Source: JABFRZ01 sp031413955 | Lineage (GTDB): Bacteria > Planctomycetota > UBA1135 > GCA-002686595 | Direction: 5' to 3' | Length of the DNA: 19,825 nucleotides | Assembly: GCA_031413955.1 (NCBI GenBank) | Contig: JANOGB010000230.1 | Span: 1-19,825 of the forward strand | Shown here: piece after piece, positions 16,481 through 19,825 of the stretch | Layout: each line of letters starts with the position of its first letter | How positions within the stretch are numbered: the stretch's first letter is position 1 | Made by a program: the position numbers and the translations under genes | Notes under the pieces: model-generated | Seen by the model: the letters and a program-made list of their open reading frames with translations, nothing else | Databases searched by the model: none | Told to the model about the DNA's origin: nothing

Positions 16481-16592
16481 TCAGCCGGGAGCGCCGGGCT
16501 CCAGCCCGGCTCCGTTTCTTTTCTGCTCTTCTGTCTCTCGCAGGAAGGAGAAGAAGAGCAGAGCCGGGCTGGAGCCTGGCGTTCCCGGCTGA
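16481..16592. repeat. inverted repeat, REP/terminator-like (copy 2)
   Basis: The left arm 16481-16512 and right arm 16561-16592 pair at 30 of 32 positions. The arms share the GCCGGGCT-CC-AGCCCGGC core with copy 1; the right arm carries two transitions. A second perfect inner stem, TCTGCTCTTCT (16522-16532) with AGAAGAGCAGA (16552-16562), lies inside and touches the right arm. Pyrimidine-rich sequence follows each hairpin. It sits between the convergent stops of the sigma factor gene (16470) and the hydrolase gene (16605), the same context as copy 1. Confidence 0.88.
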
Positions 16593-16604
16593 CCGTCCCC
16601 TGCG

Positions 16605-17909
16605 TCAGCGCGGCTCGGTCGTGCGCGCCAGCCAGCCGAGCAGGATCTCGAAGTAGCCGCTGGCCATCGTCATGGGTCCATCGTCCGCAGCGGGCCACAG
16701 CGGCACGCTGATGCCGTGGTTTCCGCCGGGGAACACGTGGACCGACCAGGACTTGCCCGCGTCGCGTGCGAGCGTGGCGAGCAGCGCCACGTTGCGCGCC
16801 ACGTCCGACTGCGTGTCGCGAGCGCCGTACAGCCAGAGCATCGGCGCGCTCACGGCCTCGAGGCGTGGACGCGGGTCGAATCCCATCACGCGCGGATACC
16901 AGTTCACCCACCAGGAATCGGTCGGCGTCGCCTGATAGGGGAGGCGCGCGAACCAGGGTCGTAGTGCGGCTTCCTCCAGCGCGTGCTGGAGCGGTTCGTA
17001 CTCGACCGGCGGCACGCCCTCGCGCAACGCCGCGCATTCCAGTGACCACAGCGCGAGGAGTTCCTCCTCCTCGGCCGGCGCGAGCCCGGCGGCGCGTGCG
17101 CTCGAACGCATGGCATAGGTGTCGGCCTCGAGCAACGACACGGCGGGTCCGGAATGGTTCACGACGAAGGCGACGCGCTCAGGCGCGCGCGCGCAGGCTT
17201 CGAGCGCGACCCAGGTGCCTTGGCTCGCGGCGAAGAAGCCGATGCGCCGGGGATCGATGTCCGTGCGTGCGCGCAAGCTCTCCACGGCCGCCAGGGCGTC
17301 GCCCGCGAGCGCCTCGAGCCCGACCGTGCGCCAGCTCCCGCCCGAGAGCCCCGAACCGCGCTTGTCGTAGACCAGGCACGCGAAACCGAAGCGCGGCAGG
17401 TATTCCGCCAGGAAGCGCGTCGAGGCCTGACCACGGTGCGAGTCGCCGCCGCCGGGCACGAGGACCAGCGCGGGATGGGGCCCGGCTCCCGACGGCAGAC
17501 CGAGCGTGGCTTGCAGCGTGAGTCCATCGCTCTCGAAGCGCAGCGCCTCCGCGCGCACCGCCGGCGAGGGGGCCGGGGCGAGCTCGAGCCTGGCCTCGCT
17601 GCCATCCGTGCGTCGGAGCATACCCGTCAGGGTGCCGCCTGCGCGTAGTTCCACATGGCCGAGCCCCTCGGGCAACTCGAAGGAGAGCCCGGTCGGCGTG
17701 CGCTGCAGCGCGCGCACCTCGAGCCCGAGACTCCATTGCGAGGCGAGATCGACGCGTGCCTTGTCCGGGGTGAGCGTGAGCCCGAGGAGCGCGCGCGCGC
17801 GCTCCGTCTCCAGCGTTCCGAGGTAGTACCCGTCGGCAACGGATTGGGCCGCGCTCGAGGCGGAAAGAACGAGGCCGAGGACGCACCAGACCCGCGGAGC
17901 GAGCGACAT
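16605..17909 (-). CDS. secreted alpha/beta hydrolase with N-terminal beta domain
   Basis: A 434-residue exported protein with signal peptide MSLAPRVWCVLGLVLSASSA. Residues about 25-115 form a beta-rich domain (YYLGTLE, LLGLTLTPDKARVDLAS, ELRAGGTLTGMLRR) of the kind often fused to these esterases. The hydrolase core follows: LVLVPGGGDSHRG (oxyanion region), VYDKRGSGLSGG, the nucleophile segment GFFAASQGTW with Ser229, Asp365 in LYGARDTQSD and His398 in FPGGNHGIS. The elbow reads A-x-S-x-G, not G-x-S-x-G. The family is close to dipeptidyl-peptidase/CocE-like and dienelactone-type esterases; the substrate is unknown. The ATG at 17909 has no clear Shine-Dalgarno site. It diverges from the kinase-like gene and converges on the sigma factor gene across repeat copy 2. 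Confidence 0.8.
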   Translation of the reverse strand: MSLAPRVWCVLGLVLSASSAAQSVADGYYLGTLETERARALLGLTLTPDKARVDLASQWSLGLEVRALQRTPTGLSFELPEGLGHVELRAGGTLTGMLRRTDGSEARLELAPAPSPAVRAEALRFESDGLTLQATLGLPSGAGPHPALVLVPGGGDSHRGQASTRFLAEYLPRFGFACLVYDKRGSGLSGGSWRTVGLEALAGDALAAVESLRARTDIDPRRIGFFAASQGTWVALEACARAPERVAFVVNHSGPAVSLLEADTYAMRSSARAAGLAPAEEEELLALWSLECAALREGVPPVEYEPLQHALEEAALRPWFARLPYQATPTDSWWVNWYPRVMGFDPRPRLEAVSAPMLWLYGARDTQSDVARNVALLATLARDAGKSWSVHVFPGGNHGISVPLWPAADDGPMTMASGYFEILLGWLARTTEPR

Positions 17910-17924
17910 GGCACGAGTATGGCA
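17909..17924 (+). promoter_or_regulatory. candidate sigma-54 (-24/-12) promoter
   Basis: TGGCACGAGTATGGCA has the GG and GC dinucleotides at the required ten-base spacing. It matches TGGCACG-N4-TTGCW at all fixed positions except one (TGGCA for TTGCA). It points at the kinase-like gene at 18121, giving a leader of about 185 bases that contains an imperfect hairpin between CCGCGG copies at 18013-18018 and 18037-18042. It overlaps the start codon of the divergent hydrolase gene. A chance match is possible. Confidence 0.4.
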
Positions 17925-18120
17925 GGTGGCGCCGAGGTGAACCCAGCGCAGGTGGTCTGGATGGAATCAGAGTCGCGCCCGGGTCACTCCTGGAGTGTTC
18001 GCGGACGAGAAACCGCGGGCCGCCCGAGAGCCCGGGCCGCGGCGGAAGAACTGCGCGGGATCCTGCGCGAATCTCAGCGTGGCTTTTGGATCGAGGCGTG
18101 GTGAATAATGGGAAGCGGGC

Positions 18121-19818
18121 ATGAGCACCCCGAAGGCCGCTCTCGACTCGGGTACCGCTCCCACCACGGGCCCCGCCCACGGGCGCATCCCAGGCTACTC
18201 CGGACTGCGCGAGCTCGGGCGCGGCCGCTCGGGCGTCGTGTTCCTCGGCCGGGACGACGGCGGCCGGCCCATCGCCTGCAAGGTGTTCGACGCGCGCGGA
18301 CTGACGCGCCTGGTGCAGGTCGTCTTCCTCGGCTCGCCCAATCCCTACGTCTGGAACGAGGACGCGGTGCGCTGTGCCTTCTTGCGCCGGCGCATCCTCG
18401 CGCGGCTGGTCGAGCACTGGTTCGCGGGTCGGCTGTGCGTGGCCGGTGCCCTCGACCTCGTCTGGAACGAGGAGCACCGCGCCTTCGAGCTGCAGGCGGA
18501 ATTCTCCCCGGGCGTCCCGCCGCCGCTGCACCACGCCGGTCGCACCAGCGGGACGGGACTCGTGCGCGAGCTCGTGGTCGAGATCATGGCTCCCCTGCAG
18601 CGGCACCTGATCGAGGCCGGCTTTCCGGGCCTCGTCTGGCAGGCAGGCAAGGGCAATCCGGTCGCGCTCAACAACTTCCTGCTCGAACGCCTGGACGAGG
18701 GTCGTCACCGCTGGCGCTGGATCGATCTCGAGTCGGGCGTGCCGGCACTCGCGCCCATCGATCCGCGCGCCCTGTTCGGGTTCTACCTGCCGCAGTCCTT
18801 TCGGCTCGGCCGGCCGCTGTTCGACGACGTCGACACGCAGCGGCTCGAGCGCTACCTCGACCAGGAAGGCGCTGCGCTGCAAGCGCTGCACGGTGTCGAC
18901 GAGCTCGAGGAACTGCGCAGCGCGACGCGCAAGCTCGCGCGCTGCCAGACTCGCTGGAAGGAACTGCGGCGCCACGAACGCGGCATCGGCCATGCCCTCG
19001 CACGAGGTCGGCTGAACGAGGAGAGCGCGGAGTGGTTCCGGACCCGACCCGTGCGCTGGTACACCCAGGAAGGGTTGCGCTACCTGAGCTCCGCCTGGCG
19101 CCGAGCCTGCGCCCTGCCCGGCTGGCTGGGGCGGTGTTTCGTGCGCATCCCCTGGCGCGCGAGCGCGCGCAAGGCCTGGAGCTTCGCGACCTCCGGCCGC
19201 TTCCGCCGGCGCAGCGCACTCCATTTCGTCGCCCAGCGCATCCGCGCGTGGGAGCGCCGCGGACAGCTCACGCGCGCCGAAGCGCTCCACCTGCGTCGGC
19301 ACCTCCCGCGCGAGGAGTCGAGCGCGTACTTGACCGACTTCGCCGTGCACCTCGCGCTGAAGGTCCCGGTCAAGACCTTCGAGTACTGGGTCTTGCCCAC
19401 GCTGTGGGCCGTGGGCTGGCTCGGGGATGGAGCCCTGGCCCTCGGTCTGCTGATGAGCGGCCCGATGGTGCGCACGCTCTACACCTCCGTCCGCATGGCG
19501 CAGTCCCTGCGCCGCGGCCGCGAGCTGCCGCTGGTCGCCCTGGGCGTCGGCCTCGTGCCGGTGCTGGGCAACTTCGCCTACCCGGTGCAGATCCTGTACT
19601 CCTCCACCGAGGAGCAGGACGACCTCGCGCGCTTCATCCTCTACGACGGCTGCGCACGTCTCGGACGCCACGTTCCCATCTGGGGCGGCGCGGACACGCT
19701 CACCGAGCACGTCTTCAACCGTCTGCCGGACCGGCTGGTGAACCTGCGCCGGCGGCGCTCATCCGGGAGCGCCGGGCTCCAGCCCGGCTCCGGGTCTTCT
19801 ACGGCTCCTCTCGGATAG
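18121..19818 (+). CDS. kinase-like protein fused to C-terminal membrane module
   Basis: A 565-residue protein with a protein-kinase-like N-lobe: LRELGRGRSGVVFLG, a glycine loop G33-x-G35-x-x-G38, then IACKVF with Lys54. Further on, GNPVALNNFLL and RWRWIDLESG look like the catalytic loop and metal-binding segment (Asn184/185 and Asp202), but the catalytic Asp position is Asn179 and there is no HRD. Residues about 270-415 are basic and helical. Two hydrophobic segments follow (about 422-446 and 469-490), the second in LVPVLGNFAYPVQILYS, then a conserved-looking tail (LGRHVPIWGGADTLTEH). It could be an atypical membrane kinase, in the manner of LPS-core/WaaP-like kinases, or a pseudokinase. GGGAAG lies 7 bases before the ATG. 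The last residues from about 549 are encoded by repeat copy 3. No known family is assigned. Confidence 0.7.
   Translation: MSTPKAALDSGTAPTTGPAHGRIPGYSGLRELGRGRSGVVFLGRDDGGRPIACKVFDARGLTRLVQVVFLGSPNPYVWNEDAVRCAFLRRRILARLVEHWFAGRLCVAGALDLVWNEEHRAFELQAEFSPGVPPPLHHAGRTSGTGLVRELVVEIMAPLQRHLIEAGFPGLVWQAGKGNPVALNNFLLERLDEGRHRWRWIDLESGVPALAPIDPRALFGFYLPQSFRLGRPLFDDVDTQRLERYLDQEGAALQALHGVDELEELRSATRKLARCQTRWKELRRHERGIGHALARGRLNEESAEWFRTRPVRWYTQEGLRYLSSAWRRACALPGWLGRCFVRIPWRASARKAWSFATSGRFRRRSALHFVAQRIRAWERRGQLTRAEALHLRRHLPREESSAYLTDFAVHLALKVPVKTFEYWVLPTLWAVGWLGDGALALGLLMSGPMVRTLYTSVRMAQSLRRGRELPLVALGVGLVPVLGNFAYPVQILYSSTEEQDDLARFILYDGCARLGRHVPIWGGADTLTEHVFNRLPDRLVNLRRRRSSGSAGLQPGSGSSTAPLG
19761..19790. 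repeat. REP/terminator-like repeat half-copy (copy 3) inside a gene end
   Basis: The stretch starting CCGGGAGC and carrying GCCGGGCT-CC-AGCCCGGC is the left arm of the same repeat as at 2537 and 16481, followed by TCTTCT. The matching right arm would lie beyond the window edge. It is read in frame by the kinase-like gene as GSAGLQPG, extending that protein to a TAG at 19816. Confidence 0.8.
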
Positions 19819-19825
19819 CGGAAGA

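Noticed and set aside
18085..18108. TTGGAT and AATAAT upstream of the kinase-like gene as a sigma-70 promoter
   Set aside because: The spacer is only about 12 bases, too short for a standard promoter.
17179..19710. An 843-residue minus-strand open frame crossing the hydrolase and kinase-like genes
   Set aside because: It is a low-complexity shadow of two well-supported genes in other frames and has no recognisable motif.

Overview
The window is about 19.8 kb of very GC-rich DNA (roughly two thirds G+C by eye) carrying fourteen protein-coding genes plus one gene broken by an in-frame stop. No rRNA, tRNA, CRISPR array, transposase or phage gene is visible. The content points to a planctomycete-like bacterium with a large genome. 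The signs are a secreted PQQ-type beta-propeller beginning WPGWRGP, an alpha/alpha-toroid 'prenyltransferase/squalene oxidase repeat' protein, a DUF1080/LamG-like lipoprotein, an HExxH peptidase resembling the DUF1570 type, carboxypeptidase-regulatory-like (CnaB-like) repeats, and a kinase-like membrane protein. The taxonomy is inference from gene style, not from a marker gene.

Layout. 96-2535: a minus-strand lipoprotein gene diverges from a secreted alpha/beta hydrolase, followed by clpS. 2537-2659: a large perfect inverted repeat sits between convergent genes. 2689-4902: a minus-strand three-gene operon encodes a membrane-anchored YceI-domain protein, a small lipoprotein and an NnrU/ICMT/MddA-like membrane methyltransferase. 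5051-7962: a plus-strand two-component pair, a histidine kinase and an NtrC-type sigma-54 activator whose genes overlap by ATGA. 8091-10636: two minus-strand genes, a secreted PQQ-like propeller and, upstream of it, a putative secreted zinc peptidase interrupted by TGA at 10325-10327. 10855-11697: a secreted HEAT-repeat protein. 11716-15605: a minus-strand operon of the toroid protein and an 822-residue CnaB-like repeat protein, coupled by a GTGA overlap. 15874-16470: an ECF-type sigma factor, divergent from that operon. 16481-16592: a second copy of the inverted repeat. 16605-17909: a second secreted alpha/beta hydrolase, divergent from a kinase-like membrane protein (18121-19818) whose 3' end runs into a third copy of the repeat.

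How the genes work together. Most products are exported or membrane-bound, so the region looks like envelope and extracellular biology with three regulatory elements: the two-component pair, the ECF sigma factor and the kinase-like protein. A good match to the sigma-54 -24/-12 promoter pattern at 17909-17924 points at the kinase-like gene. It is a possible but unproven target of the sigma-54 activator encoded 10 kb away.

The most interesting non-coding signal is a repeat family. Each arm is itself a short GC hairpin followed by a pyrimidine-rich tract, and the arms pair in inverted orientation. Copies sit at the 3' ends of genes, so they could act as bidirectional terminators, as REP/BIME-like mobile palindromes, or both. 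A separate palindrome at 9473-9583 also encodes the tail of a gene.
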